Shown here piece by piece: positions 30,585 to 42,993 of a stretch of DNA of 64,000 nt. The notes under the pieces are model-generated. The model was not told the origin of the DNA. It did no database searches and saw only the letters and a program-made list of their open reading frames with translations. Each line of letters starts with the position of its first letter. Position 1 is the first letter of the stretch. Position numbers and translations under genes: made by a program. Location: assembly GCF_907165205.1 (NCBI RefSeq), contig NC_058190.1, forward strand, positions 17,058,001 through 17,122,000, read 5' to 3'. The DNA comes from Coccinella septempunctata. Lineage: Eukaryota > Arthropoda > Insecta > Coleoptera > Coccinellidae.

Positions 30585-31978
30585 ATGTCTGACCATTCGG
30601 ACTGCGTTTCCGTAATGGAAGAAGACGCGTTAGAAATCGCTGATGTCGTGTCCGAACACGATATTTTGAGAGAGGAGAACGCAAGTTTAAAAGCGAGGGT
30701 GAATGAGCTAGATAGATGCGTATCTAGCTTAGTGGCTGAGATTAAAAATCTCAGAGAAAGGCTCGAGTTGCAGGAGGGAAATGAGGAAAGTCCTTACTCC
30801 AAAGCACTCAAACAGAACATTGTTTCGAAAAATGTCCAAGAAGTGACCTTACCGGTTCAAAAACAGAAGATGGAGGTGGTCAAAACCCCTCAAAACAAAA
30901 TTTCCTCACCCGCCAAAAGAGTGAGAAAGGATAGCTCCTCGTCCAATGAAGACTCGAACAAAAAAAGAGTTTTGAAAACCCCAGCCCCACAAAAAAACAC
31001 GCCAGTGGAGGAGAGACGAGAAAGAATCCCGCCAGTCACCCTGAGAGGTACGTTAGAATGGACTTCAATTTCGAACGCGTTAATGCGAAACGGCATCAAC
31101 TGCGGAATTAGGGTCGTCCCACAAACCCCACAAGATCACCGAAGGTGACTGAATTCCTCCACAAAATCAACAGAGAGTTTTACACTCTCCAACGAGAGGA
31201 GGAGAAGACAATTTACGCGGTAGTGAGATACCTACCGCTGGATGCAGATACCCCGACGATCCTTGACGACCTCAAGGATCAAGGGATCGTCTATGCTGAG
31301 GTCATAAGGATGACCTCAAATATAACAAAGAGGCCAATGCCCTTATTGCTGGTTAAAACCCAGAATAAGGGTATCTTCGAGGTGATGGGGCTCTACAACA
31401 TGAACTGTGTTGTTGAACCTAAGAGCAGGACGACCGTCCTGGACAATGTTATCGCTGTCAGCGATATGGACATGCCCAAAGTAAGTGCACTTCTCCATGG
31501 AGGTGCGTGAAATGCTCGGCAAATCACAGCACCTTCTTAGTGCTGTGATTTGCACGCTCACCAGGGAGAACGAGGAGCGAAATGCTTCTTGTGTTCTCTG
31601 AGGAGAGCAAGCACATCCAGCCAGCTACAAGGGATGTAGCGAATGGAAATTGGTCACTAAAAAGACCAAGAGATCGCCAAGATCGAACCAAACCAGATCG
31701 AGGCCAACACAAAATACTCCGAAGCCAGCCCAAAACTCTTCGGAAGTGAAGAAACCCCAGGAAACTGCAACCAAAGCAGTCAAAGAGACGAAGAAACCAG
31801 GGAAAAAACAGAAAAAAGACGGAAAAGGCAAAAACCGTCAAAAAAGCTGAAACCAGGAAAGGAATTTCTGGAATCACTGAGGAACTGGATAAGTTCACGA
31901 AAAACCTCCTCAGCACGATGATACAGAATCTGGAGAAAGAGATTGAGAAGAAGATGCAGCAAATTATTAAGAATATTT
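30585..31978 (+). pseudogene. Jockey-like element D, ORF1
   Basis: The ATG at 30585 opens an ORF1 with a heptad-like coiled coil (residues about 25-65), a basic Lys/Pro/Ser linker (KNKISSPAKRVRKD) and the beginning of an RNA-binding region (LEWTSISNALMRNGINCGI). At about 31145 the frame shifts by -1 and continues with the PRE_C2HC-type domain (KRPMPLLLVKTQNKGIFEVM; YNMNCVVEP). After a stop at 31510 the zinc-knuckle area (about 31510-31620) and the lysine-rich tail (to a stop near 31978) are recognisable only in broken frames. The ORF1 product would coat element RNA. Confidence 0.75.
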
Positions 31979-31984
31979 AATTGC

Positions 31985-33162
31985 TGATACGACGATAAAG
32001 AACGATCTCACAATCGTCTCTTGGAACGTCGAAGGATTGAGAGCCCGCAGACCCGAATTCGAAGAACTGATTGAAGAGAAGAGACCGGATGTCATAGCTC
32101 TCCAAGAAACATGACTTAACCCCAACGTTCGGATAGCATTTCCCAATTACGATATCTACAGAAATGATAGACCTAACAGCACAGGTGGCGTTGCTATACT
32201 GTCAAGAAGGAATATCGACCACCATTTCGACCAAATATTCATTGGTCAAGAAGTAGAAGCAATATCGATTATTGTGAATACCAATCGGGGACGAGTGAAG
32301 ATTATTTCGACTTATAAATCACCGGATAGGACATGCTGGAAGAGGATCTGAAAATGCTACTAGAAGGAAGACACCCGAAAATCATAATTGGTGATCTTAA
32401 CTGCAAATCGCAGAAATGGAACAGTAGGGTGGAAAATACCTACGTGAGAAGACTGAAGATTTATGCTGAAAAACTTAATGCAGTTGTGATAATACCTGAT
32501 ATACCGACCTACATACCAAGAGTAAATGGACTACCCGATGAACTGGACATTGTCGTAATGAAAGACATCAATGTAGAAATCAGCATTGATACAATAGAAG
32601 ACGGAACTTCAGACCACAATCCGATAGAATTCATAGTGGGACATGGCCCAAGAAACGAAGAAGAGACACAAACCAAGGATCGCACAGACTGGGAGAAATA
32701 TAAGAATTTACTTCAGGAGAAAATCACGGAAATTTCCCAAATATACACCAGGGATGAATTAGATGAAGCAGTAGAAAAACTGGAAAATCAAATAAAAGAA
32801 GCCTATGAAGAAAGCACCAAGAGAATAAGGAAACCAATTCCGAAACATTCACATGATGATACGCTAAGGGATATAAAGGAAGTTATAAAAAAGAACAGAA
32901 GACTCAGAAAAATCTACAGAACAACAAAAAGAGAAGAAGAAAAGAAGAAACTGAATGAGCATAGTGAGATATTGAAAAATGCTTCAACAGAACTGCGTAA
33001 AAACAGATGGCACCAGAGATTAAGTGAACTGAATACAATAGATCACTCAGCTTGGAAAATGCAAAAACGCTTACGACGAGAACGAACATACCTCCACTGC
33101 ATGGAGCAAACGGAATGGTATATACCATTCCGAATTCGGTTAAGCGATGTCATGCGAGAAGG
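31985..33162 (+). pseudogene. Jockey-like element D, ORF2 endonuclease (RT missing)
   Basis: The APE-type endonuclease begins LTIVSWNVEGLRARRP (about 32007) and continues with VIALQET, then a TGA stop at about 32113. STGGVAILSRR, IIIGDLNCKSQKWN (catalytic GDLN, about 32380) and DGTSDHNPIEF (SDH, about 32610) follow. A further frame change near 32330 is needed. The lysine-rich linker runs to about 33162, where sequence of element E takes over; the entire reverse transcriptase is absent. Confidence 0.8.
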
Positions 33163-34065
33163 TGGTTAACGATGCGCTCTGCGGTTATTGCCATAGAAAT
33201 GTCGTAAAATCAATTAAATGTGAAGAATTTTCTGAAATATTTCACTCTGGTTAAACGGCCCGGCTGAAGAGTATAAAAATCATCAGTGAGTCATCCATTA
33301 TTCGCTGTTCTGAAAGAATTCAATCCGATGAAGAATTGGATGAAAATGCGGCCAGGATGGAGTCCGTTGAAGTGGATTTAAATCCGGTAAATAAGTTTCA
33401 AATAACTAATCAAACAACTCAAGTTGAGTTCCTGATCAGAATAATTAAAGAATTGGAGGAAAAAAATCAATTAATGAATGATAACAATGTATTATTAAAA
33501 AACAAAATTTCAATGTTAGAGAAGGAAATTTTATCTCAAGGAAATAAGATAAAAGACCAAAACAATCAAGAAGCAGATATATCAAATGCACCGAAATCAT
33601 TCAAGAGAGCGGTTTCCAGTAAGTCCAGACCAGATGCTACATGAGGCGATCATAATATAAACAAATCGCAAAACATGGTCTTGACGCAGAACAATTCTGG
33701 GGTTATGGAAAATCCATTGGAGACTGCGCAAGGAAAGAAAATGGAGGATGTCATCAGTCTTGGTAAATATGACAATGACAGAAACAATAAAAACACAAAC
33801 ATCGCTACAGGAAATCACACAGATAGGGGTACATCTCAAAACACATCACATATCCATAGCTCTGTGGAAAATGTGGGAGAATGGAAAACAATTCAGAGCA
33901 AAAGAAGGAGAAATATTAGACCAACTAGGTTTGAAACAAACAAGGTGGCAGAAGGTGATTCTAACAAAGGTTTTGTGGGCCAAGAAAAAAAGGCATGGTT
34001 CTTCATAGGCTGTGTTAAGGCCCATGTTACTGAACATATGATTGAAAAATACATCAAAGAGAAAC
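33163..34065 (+). pseudogene. CR1-like element E, ORF1 5' part
   Basis: Starts with a cysteine/histidine finger remnant (CGYCHRNVV...IKCEEF), a PHD-like N-terminus common in CR1-group ORF1 proteins. A coiled coil follows (LIRIIKELEEKNQLMNDNN; KISMLEKEILSQ), a TGA at 33642-33644, and in the same frame a Ser/Asn-rich linker and the AWFFIGCVKAHVTEHMIEKY block. It is cut at 34065 by BEL2 insertion; the rest is at 41668-41878. Allowing for BEL2 plus one 5-bp duplication, the frame is preserved across the junction. Confidence 0.75.
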
Positions 34066-35838
34066 TGTTAAAAAATCGAGGGTGTTATGATTTTTAATTA
34101 AAGAGAAGTGGACTGTATTAAAAGATAATTGGGTTGGAGATGGTATAAAAACAATTATTATGAATCATTCACAACCATAAAATGAATATGTCATCTGCAT
34201 GAAGCTAATACAGTAAAAAGCAACTAATATTAACAACATCTATAAACTCAGAGAGACAATATCCAATTAAAAACAAGAGATGGTCCAGAGCAGTTCAAAT
34301 GAGAAGTCACTGGATGTCAGACTTAGACGTTGAGGAGTTCAATAAATTCAATATCAACACAACGGTTACACAGTGATAGGGCAATCAATTGAAAATTGAT
34401 TGCGAGAGCCTCCTTTTTCTATCAGAAAACGCGAAGGTTAGAATATTGAATTTTAAAGAGAAGACGCGAGAGTACAGAGAAATAGGCCCGAGGTGAAACT
34501 GCAATGTCTAAGTCTGATCATCAATGAGAAATCGATACATTAAATTTGAGTTGATCAATAATGTTAATGTAAGTATGAGCAGAACAAGAGTAGCACAAGT
34601 TAAAGGACAATCATAATTAATATGAGAAGAACATAGTATAATTCATATACATTGAGATGATCTTGAAGAGTGCAAAAATTTATCAATGAATTCAGCATTT
34701 ACAGAGACGAACTGCTTACAAGTAAGCACGATTAGAACGTTCATCAGAAAAATAGAAGAAACAATTGATAAATTAAGAGAAGTCAAGAGAGTACTGAGTT
34801 GAATAAATCTCTAATCGTAGATTTTGAGATGTGCTTAAGGCTGAGAAAACTAACATGCATGTTGAGTCCGATGAATGAATATAGAAGAGAAACAATGAGA
34901 GTACATATTATAAAGAGTAGACCATACCAAGTGAGTAGACATGAGTGTTCGAGCAGACTTTCCAGGGTGGAGCCTAGGTCGAGGTGTATCGAGCATTATC
35001 ACTGATCGCTTAACGAGACTTGAGGTGTTCATATCCTGATCTGAGGAAAACAGCTACGTCCAGGGTCCACCCTGGAGAATATGAGGATTCATTCATCTGA
35101 AACTCAACACCATTAATTAGTCATATGTATAAGAGGTGATCATACGAGTTGTTATAAAAATGATAAAACTGATTCTAATAATAAAGAGTGTTACGAGAAG
35201 ACAAAAACCAGTTATCAATTTTATAGAGATGAACTTGAGAAGTTTCAATCCTGGTGCTACATACCCATTTTCATGTGAGATGATCTAGAGAAGTCTGAAA
35301 ATCTATATAAATTATGAAATATGATAAAATATATAGTTTTGAGAGGACAATAGTTCGATTTGAGTTGAGAAGACATTTCAATTGAGCAGTGCTCGCAAGG
35401 ATTCGGAATCTATTTCTAGATTCCGAATCTCTTGCACGTGGACTTAATTTCTTTAGAATGAAATTGTCATGAAAATGGTGTAATTTATAATTTTGAGCAG
35501 TCTGGGAGTACGTTACCTTATGAGAAGAACAATTTAGCACCAGGATTGTGCGAGAGGACTTAAAAATTGAGAACAACTGAAAGAGGTGAACTTAAAAATG
35601 AGGTGTTACAAAATCACATTGGTAGCAGCGCGAAGTTAATTCTACGGAGCTAACAAAGAGAATCTTAAGAAAAATGGGTAAATGTGTGGTTTTTCTCTCC
35701 TGAAAAACACTGAAAGTGGGGCCGCTGCGTCGTTCAACCAGCGCACCGCCGAATCGGGGTACCATACGTGGCCACTGGAGCTGGTCAGGAGCGTCGACTA
35801 GAGAGAGGTCGGAGGAGGGCTTCGCTCAATTTTTAACA
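34066..35838 (-). repeat. BEL2 3' LTR (1773 bp)
   Basis: Nearly identical to 39781-41667 with only occasional substitutions, apart from 114 bp near 34600 that are missing here. Contains an internal palindrome, ATTCGGAATCTATTTCTAGATTCCGAAT, around 35400. ORFs in it are short and identical in the other LTR, so they are not taken as genes. Confidence 0.93.
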
Positions 35839-35849
35839 TTCCGCCCGCC
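35839..35849 (-). promoter_or_regulatory. BEL2 polypurine tract
   Basis: On the minus strand GGCGGGCGGAA directly precedes the TGTTAAAAA start of the 3' LTR, the usual plus-strand priming position. Confidence 0.6.
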
Positions 35850-36068
35850 ATAACTAACAGCGTTAGTTATCGAGATGACTAGAGAGGTTGAAATTCCTTC
35901 TTGGTTGCTTCGTCTGAAGAGGTGACTGATAGAATTGCTTTCTTCGAGATTGGTCGGGTTAGAGTGGACGTGGAGGTCTTGAGGGGACCCTGGGTGCATG
36001 GTCATTACTCGCCCTAATGGCCGCTTACAAAGAGGTATTCGCTCGTCGGTGATGAAAAAGGGACGAGA

Positions 36069-39000
36069 TTATCTGACACGTTGTTCTGGTAATTGTCCCA
36101 TGAGTTGTTGAGCTCTTATACCTCGTTGCCTTGCACATATAACACACTTCAGGATGTGGGATTTCACTGGGGCTCTTCTTCCAATGATCCAATATTGTTG
36201 TCGGATGGTAGACAGTGTGAGTTGTGTACCTCCATGGAGTGTTCGTTTGTGAGCAGAATCTATAATCAGAGAAGTCAATTGAGAAGCTCGAGAAATAATT
36301 GCAGGATGCTTGCTATCTGGGTCTAAGAGAGCGTTGGTGATTCGTCCGCCTACACGAATAACACCTTCATGATCGATGAACGCAGTGAGTCTACTGAACA
36401 CATGTGAGGATGACAGAGCAGTACCATTTTGAAGAGCCTTGAGTTCTTGAGGAAAATACACTTGTTGAGTAGCCTTGATCCAATAGATCCTTGATTTTTC
36501 CAAGTCAGTTGAGGTGAGCGGAGTTGAGAAGTTCAGAGTTGAGGAGTGTCTGAGTCGGGCGAGGACTCTTAAACAGAGAGAGGTGATTCTTAACAGTTTA
36601 TTGAGAGAAGAATACCTGTATATAAGATCCCACGAGTAGTCTTGAGTTACGGCCGTGAGGAGGTTCTTGGTGGGTCTTGCTTCAGATTCGGGGTCAATTG
36701 TCGTTGCCGGCTGACGATTGGGCCAGGAATCTGGTGACTTGGAAATCCATGGTGGTCCCGTCCACCATAGAGTGCTGTTCAGTAGTTGATATGACGAGAA
36801 GCCACGAGAAGCACTGTCCGCTGGATTTTCCTTGCCGGAAACGTATCTCCATTGCGCAGTTGGAGTTAGGTCTTGGATGAGCTCTACCCTGTTTCGAACA
36901 AAGTCCTTCCAGCGTGCTGGGTGAGAAGTGATCCACGAGAGAGAGAGACTGTTGAGTCCGTCCACAAAGTCGTTGAGTGTATCTGTGTATCTAAAACACG
37001 ATGAGCATAATTAGTTAGCCTGGCCAGGATGAGAGATGCTGTGAGTTCGAGTCGCGGGATTGTGAGGCGTTTCAATGGCGTTACTTTTGTTTTCGAGCAG
37101 AGCAATGTGACTTTGGATCCTGTGGACGGTGAGCGGACTACGAGATAGAGGACTGCTGCCATGGCAAGTTGAGAAGCATCAGAGAAGCCGTGAAGTTCTA
37201 TGGTAGCATTTTCTTGGGTGCCTACCCAGCGAGGTGCTCGTACATTGATCAATGATTTGAGATCTTCTCTGGTGTTACACCATCTTTCTGTGAGTTGAGG
37301 TGACAGTGGTTCGTCCCATGACAGTTTCTGGAGCCAAAGTTCCTGCAACAACATTTTGGCCCTGATCGTGACAGGGGATACTAAACCAAGTGGATCAAAG
37401 AGTTGAGCGATATGAGATAACATAGTACGTTTAGTTACCACAGACCCAGATGAGCTTGAGTTGATCTTGAATAAGAAGTAATCCTCTTGAGGATACCAGA
37501 GTAGGCCTAAAAGTTTCGTTGAAGTAGGACAGTCGTCAAATGAGATCGGCGATGGTATCATTTCTTCCTCGGTTACCATCTTGAGCGTACTAGGAGAGTT
37601 CGATTGCCACTTTGCTAAGGGGAGGCCGCCCGCCATGCAGAGATTTTTCAGGTCGAGAGCGATTTCTGAGAGTTCTTCTTTCGTGTCTGAACCACCCTAT
37701 ATATCATCAACATAGCGACCTTTGGTGAGTGGTGGAATGGCGAGTGGATACTTGTGACCTTCATCTTCGATGAGTTGGAGGAGGACTCGAATGGCCAAGA
37801 AAGGAGCAGCCTTGGTTCCATAGGTGACGGTGGTGAGGTGGTACGTCGCTATCTCATCTTCTGAGTTTCGCCAGAGAATGCACTGGAGATCCCAATCGTC
37901 TGGATGCACCATGATCTGTCTATACATCTTCGCGATGTCTGTGGAAAACACAAATTTAAAACGACGTACCCAGAACAATACATCAATAACATCTAACTGA
38001 ACTTTCGCTCCTGTGTGCATGATGTCGTTCAGTGAGAGGCCTGTTGAGGTGGGACTGGAACCATTGAACACTACTCGCAATTTGGTGGAGGAGCTGTCTG
38101 GTTTGAGAATTCCATGATGCGGCAAATAGTATCTGGGATGCGAGATGTCTGAGGGAGCCTTCTTCATGTGCTTGAGTTGTTCGTATTCAGTGAGGAAGTC
38201 CTTGTAGAGCTGACAATATTCTTGGTTTCCCTCGAACTTGCGAAATTGTCCTTGGAGGCATCGGAAGGCACGTTGTCTGGAAGATCCCAAAAGATTAGAT
38301 GATGATTTTAATGGGAGTCTTACCATGTATCGTCCAGAAGGAAGTCGAGAGTGAGTGGTCTTGAAGTGGTCTTCACATTCCTGCTCGTCAGCAGTGAGGT
38401 GACTTACGGAGGTGGACTTGACTTCTTCTTGTTCCCAGAACTTTTCGAGAAGGCTTTGAAGGTCAGATTCTTGAGTGGCATGGTATTGAGGAAACACACT
38501 TGAGTAGACTTCTTGATGAGGGCATATTGGACCTAGGACTAACCATCCAAAGATCGAGAGCTGAGCTGTTGGAGTTGACCCATCTGGCCCTTTTCGGAGT
38601 TGAGGAAGAATGATGGAACCATAGACATCAGCACCCAATATGATGTCGATTGGCCTTGAGGTGTAGAACTCTGGATCGGCGAGCTTCAAATTGTCGAGGT
38701 GTGGCAAACGTAGTCGTGTGCAACAATTGAAAGATGGTAGATTAGTAAATGGAGATGACAAGATATGAGCATTTATATTCACGGTTTTGTGATTGTGAAG
38801 AGATTTCAGTGTGATCAATACTGATCCTCTTGATCTTAAGGCGGCTCCACCAATTCCAACGATGGTGACTTTGGATTGGCTTCGAGAAAGGCTGAGGTGC
38901 CTGGAGAAGTCTTCAGAGATGAACGAGAGTTCCGATCCAGAATCTTGAGGAGTCTTGCGTTGTACGAGATGACTGGTGAGATGAGCGGTCGATAATGAGA

Positions 39001-39164
39001 TGAGCTGTCTCCGAGGGGTTTTGATGACTGCCTGAGCACTTAAGGCCCTTTTCGAGGTATCTGGCTTGGCTTCGCTGGTCTTTTGAGTTGGCTTGGATGA
39101 GAAGGCTTGAGGTTACTTTAGTGAGACGGCTCGGCTGAGGGGGTCGTGTGGTCGTTTTTGCCAT
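36069..39164 (-). pseudogene. BEL2 protease-RT-RNase H-integrase zinc domain, deleted
   Basis: Minus strand, in order: aspartic protease with an SGSE active-site remnant split over frames (39164-38836) then IDIILGADVYG (about 38640); reverse transcriptase (38818-37697) with HPRYYLPHHGILKP, STDIAKMYRQIMVHP, YGTKAAPFLAIRVL and GRYVDDI; a stop at 37697; the connection and RNase H-like region (37636-36884) with LFDPLGLVSPVTIRAK, ELHGFSDASQLAMAAVLYL and PRLELTASL; and a final block (36965-36069) with the integrase zinc-binding domain (LHGGTQLTLSTIRQQYWI; CVICARQRG). The integrase DDE core and C-terminus are absent between 36069 and the LTR. Frame breaks occur near 38836, 37690 and 36920. Confidence 0.88.
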
Positions 39165-39760
39165 TAAATGAGAAAGCTATTTTTGAGCAGATCTTAGAGG
39201 AGACTTTGGATGAGGCGACATAAGAGGCGGCATCGTGAGAGTACGAAGATTTCGGTCTAGAGCTGGGTCTCATAATAGAAACGAGGACTTGTTTGAGACG
39301 AACATTGAGGGGTCGAGAAGATCTTATAGCAAAGAGCAGCCAAGAGGAGATGTTTGTCCTCGTATTGAGAAATGAGACTTCCCCAAGCTATGGGAAGTGA
39401 GGTGTGCCAGTGAGAGCCAAGCGACAAATCTACTTCAGAGGAGTCGACTGAAGAAGATCTTAGGTAATGGAGGCGTTCAGCATTAGAAATTGAGGAGTTG
39501 AATTACTTGAGTAGTCGCCAGAGAAGACTGGTAATGAGATGTCTGAGCAGACGAGGACGAAGCAACCTGTTGAGATGGCCATTGAGGTGGCTCGAGAGAC
39601 TCCTTGAGATGACGAATTCTTGTGGAGATGAAGGCATGAGCAGGCTTATTAAGAAAGAATTTATCTTACTCAAAGTATTCGTGGTCGAGGTGCACAATTT
39701 CATGAGAGGGCAGAGAAGACAAATATGATCAGTGAACGATGATAAACTTCCAACTCAACT
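39165..39760 (-). other. BEL2 leader / gag remnant
   Basis: No readable gag protein remains between the protease and the primer-binding site, although about 1-1.5 kb would be expected. The plus strand is crowded with TGAG words, as in the LTRs. Confidence 0.5.
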
Positions 39761-39778
39761 ATCCGGCCCGAAGGACCA
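39761..39778 (-). promoter_or_regulatory. BEL2 tRNA primer-binding site
   Basis: On the minus strand TGGTCCTTCGGGCCGGAT begins 2 nt after the end of the 5' LTR. This sequence type is the common primer-binding site of insect BEL/Pao elements. Confidence 0.75.
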
Positions 39779-39780
39779 AA

Positions 39781-41667
39781 TGTTCAAAAAATCGAGGGTG
39801 TTATGATTTTTAATTAAAGAGAAGTGGACTGTATTAGAAGATAATTGAGTTGGAGATGGTATAAAAACAATTATTATGAATCATTCACAACCATAAAATG
39901 AATATGTCACCTGCATGAAGCTAATACAGTAAAAAGCAACTAATATTAACAACATCTATAAACTCAGAGAGACAATATCCAATTAAAAACAAGAGATGGT
40001 CCAGAGCAGTTCAAATGAGAAGTCACTGGATGTCAGACTTAGACGTTGAGGAGTTCAATAAATTCAATATCAACACAACGGTTACACAGTGATAGGGCAA
40101 TCAATTGAAAATTGATTGCGAGAGCCTCCTTTTTCTATCAGAAAACGCGAAGGTTAGAATATTGAATTTTAAAGAGAAGACGCGAGAGTGCAGAGAAATA
40201 GGCCCGAGGTGAAACTGCAATGTCTAAGTCTGATCATCAATGAGAAATCGATACATTAAATTTGAGTTGATCAATAATGTTAATGTAAGTATGAGCAGAA
40301 CAAGAGTAGCACAAGTTAAATGAGAAGCACAGAATTAATGAATTTGAGAAGCACTAGAATATTAAAAATAATATGAAAAGGGCAATAAATTGTAATTAAA
40401 TGAGAAGTTCGATAATAATTAATTAAATGAAAAGGACAATCATAATTAATATGAGAAGAACATAGTATAATTCATATACATTGAGATGATCTTGAAGAGT
40501 GCAAAAATTTATCAATGAATTCAGCATTTACAGAGACGAACTGCTTACAAGTAAGCACGATTAGAACGTTCATCAGAAAAATAGAAGAAACAATTGATAA
40601 ATTAAGAGAAGTCATGAGAGTACTGAGTTGAATAAATCTCTAATCGTAGATTTTGAGATGTGCTTAAGGCTGAGAAAACTAACATGCATGTTGAGTCCGA
40701 TGAATGAATATAGAAGAGAAACAATGAGAGTACATATTATAAAGAGTAGACCATACCAAGTGAGTAGACATGAGTGTTCGAGCAGACTTTCCAGGGTGGA
40801 GCCTAGGTCGAGGTGTATCGAGCATTATCACTGATCGCTTAACGAGACTTGAGGTGTTCATATCCTGATCTGAGGAAAACAGCTACGTCCAGGGTCCACC
40901 CTGGAGAATATGAGGATTCATTCATCTGAAACTCAACACCATGAATTAGTCATATGTATAAGAGGTGATCATACGAGTTGTTATAAAAATGATAAAACTG
41001 ATTCTAATAATAAAGAGTGTTACGAGAAGACAAAAACCAGTTATCAATTTTATAGAGATGAACTTGAGAAGTTTCAATCCTGGTGCTACATACCCATTTT
41101 CATGTGAGATGATCTAGAGAAGTCTGAAAATCTATATAAATTATGAAATATGATGAAATATATAGTTTTGAGAGGACAATAGTTCGATTTGAGTTGAGAA
41201 GACATTTCAATTGAGCAGTGCTCGCAAGGATTCGGAATCTATTTCTAGATTCCGAATCTCTTGCACGTGGACTTAATTTCTTTAGAATGAAATTGTCATG
41301 AAAATGGTGTAATTTATAATTTTGAGCAGTCTGAGAGTACGTTACCTTATGAGAAGAACAATTTAGCACCAGGATTGTGCGAGAAGACTTAAAAATTGAG
41401 AACAACTGAAAGAGGTGAACTTAAAAATGAGGTGTTACAAAATCACATTGGTAGCAGCGCGAAGTTAATTCTACGGAGCTAACAAAGAGAATCTTAAGAA
41501 AAATGTGTAAATGTGTGGTTTTTCACTCCTGAAAAACACTGAAAGTGGGGCCGCTGCGTCGTTCAACCAGCGCACCGCCGAATCGGGGTACCATACGTGG
41601 CCACTGGAGCTGGTCAGGAGCGTCGACTAGAGAGAGGTCGGAGTAGGGCTTCGCTCAATTTTTAACA
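39781..41667 (-). repeat. BEL2 5' LTR (1887 bp)
   Basis: Copy of 34066-35838 with an extra 114 bp at about 40320-40433 made of diverged repeats of an AAATGAGAAG(C/T) unit. Very long for a BEL/Pao LTR. The target duplication GAAAC follows at 41668. Confidence 0.93.
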
Positions 41668-41878
41668 GAAACCAAGTTTCGAAAATGAAGAAGTGGAAAT
41701 TAAACAATTGAAATTCGAAAATAAGAAAGGCGACCTTAAGAGTTTCTTAGTAAAGGTTCCTATTAAAAGAAAGGATGAGTTATATACATCTGAATTTTGG
41801 CCTGAAAATGTTGTCATTAAAAGATTCAACTTGCACGTATACAAAAAAATTAGTGCTGCGGCTGATTTTTTTTCATAA
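41668..41878 (+). pseudogene. CR1-like element E, ORF1 3' part
   Basis: Continues ORF1 after BEL2: KKGDLKSFLVKVPIKRKDEL and FWPENVVIKRF form the C-terminal RNA-binding-like block usual in these ORF1 proteins. It ends at a stop at 41878. Confidence 0.75.
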
Positions 41879-41881
41879 AAT

Positions 41882-42524
41882 ACTCGCAAGCTCAAGTACC
41901 TCATGTAATCACCTTTGATGAAAATTCCACTGATAGAAATTACAGCCTAATGCATCAAAATCTACAATCCATTGGAAATAGTATCGATGGTTTTCAGCAC
42001 TTCCTTTCAACTCAACAAAACTGTGAAATTGTTTGTGTGACAGAACACTGGAAAAGTGAAGATGAATTAGTACAAAAGTTGAATAACTTCAACCTAATCT
42101 CTTAGATATGCAGATCCAAAGGAAAACATAAGGGTGCAGCAATATACATCCAGGAAGGAGTTAGGTGTAGAAGAAAGAAGAAATTCGAAGAGCTCTCCAT
42201 CCTTGGCCATTTTGAGTGTGCTGCGGTTGAATTAAGTCTGGGCAGTGAAAGTTTTATTGTGCTGGCAGTGTATGGACCAAACAGTGCGGACAGCGATATG
42301 GACGTGTTTCTGGCACGTCTAGAAGAGGTTCTCTCGTTGGTGACTGAGGAAAATAAACATATTGTGGTAGCTGGAGATTTCAATATTAAGCTTCTAGTAA
42401 ACACCAGTAAGAAGACTGAGTTTCTCACTTTGTTGAGTTTTTTTCAGCTTTTTCACACGATCAATGAGCCTACAAGGGTAACACATAGTACAAGTAGTTG
42501 CTTAGATAATATATTTGTTAATAG
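41882..42524 (+). pseudogene. CR1-like element E, ORF2 endonuclease N-part
   Basis: APE-type endonuclease: LMHQNLQSIGNSIDG (catalytic Asn), IVCVTEHW (catalytic Glu), a stop near 42104, then GAAIYIQEGV, FIVLAVYGPNS, HIVVAGDFNIKLL (GDFN) and SSCLDNIF. It is cut near 42524, where the Penelope-like element starts; the reverse transcriptase is missing. A few residues after DNIFVN in the open frame are already Penelope sequence, since the same bases occur at 62770. Confidence 0.75.
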
Positions 42525-42993
42525 TAACGTTAATCCCGTATTAGTGTAATGTATATATTGGTAAGGGGTATGACGGGGAGATGTTCAGTGAAAGGCTAGA
42601 TTTTTCTCTCCTTTTTTTATTCTTCGTCTACGTTTCGGCCGCAGTCACAGGCCTTCTTCAGGACTCTACAAAAACATATACATATAATATCTAGACAAAT
42701 ACAACAAAACACACAGCAGCAGTACCCACCGAATTTTGAGAGAAAAGCCCTCTAATAAGCATGACCTGTTGGTCTTGAAATAACTTGCAGTTGTTTGGGT
42801 AATTCGATGAAATACATGCCACTCGTTCTTATTGTAATCTTCACAAAAAGACAACACATTAAAATCCTTCCGGAAGTTCGGCTACTCGTGGGAGACAAGA
42901 ATATGCATTATGACAAGGCGAGAGGATCCGTCAGTGACGTAAAGAAAGTTGACATTCGTGAATCTATGTCTTGTTTTCTTCTTCTTAGTGAAG

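Larger units (their letters stand above)
34066..41667 (-). mobile_element. BEL2: internally deleted BEL/Pao retrotransposon
   Basis: Long LTRs (34066-35838 and 39781-41667) flank a minus-strand pol region. Ends are TGTT(A/C)AAAAA...TTTTTAACA. A perfect 5-bp duplication GAAAC at 34061-34065 and 41668-41672 identifies one insertion event. Gag is almost absent and the integrase core is missing, so the copy could only move with help. It is inserted in ORF1 of element E. Confidence 0.93.

Noticed and set aside
31524..31916. 130-residue minus-strand frame rich in Phe and Ser
   Set aside because: Antisense to the Lys/Pro-rich tail of Jockey ORF1; a compositional shadow.
34799..35032. Pair of short opposed frames in the BEL2 LTR
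   Set aside because: Duplicated in the other LTR and without recognisable domains.
42525..42549. Last residues of the E endonuclease frame as genuine endonuclease
   Set aside because: The same bases occur at the PLE2 junction, so they belong to the Penelope-like 3' end.
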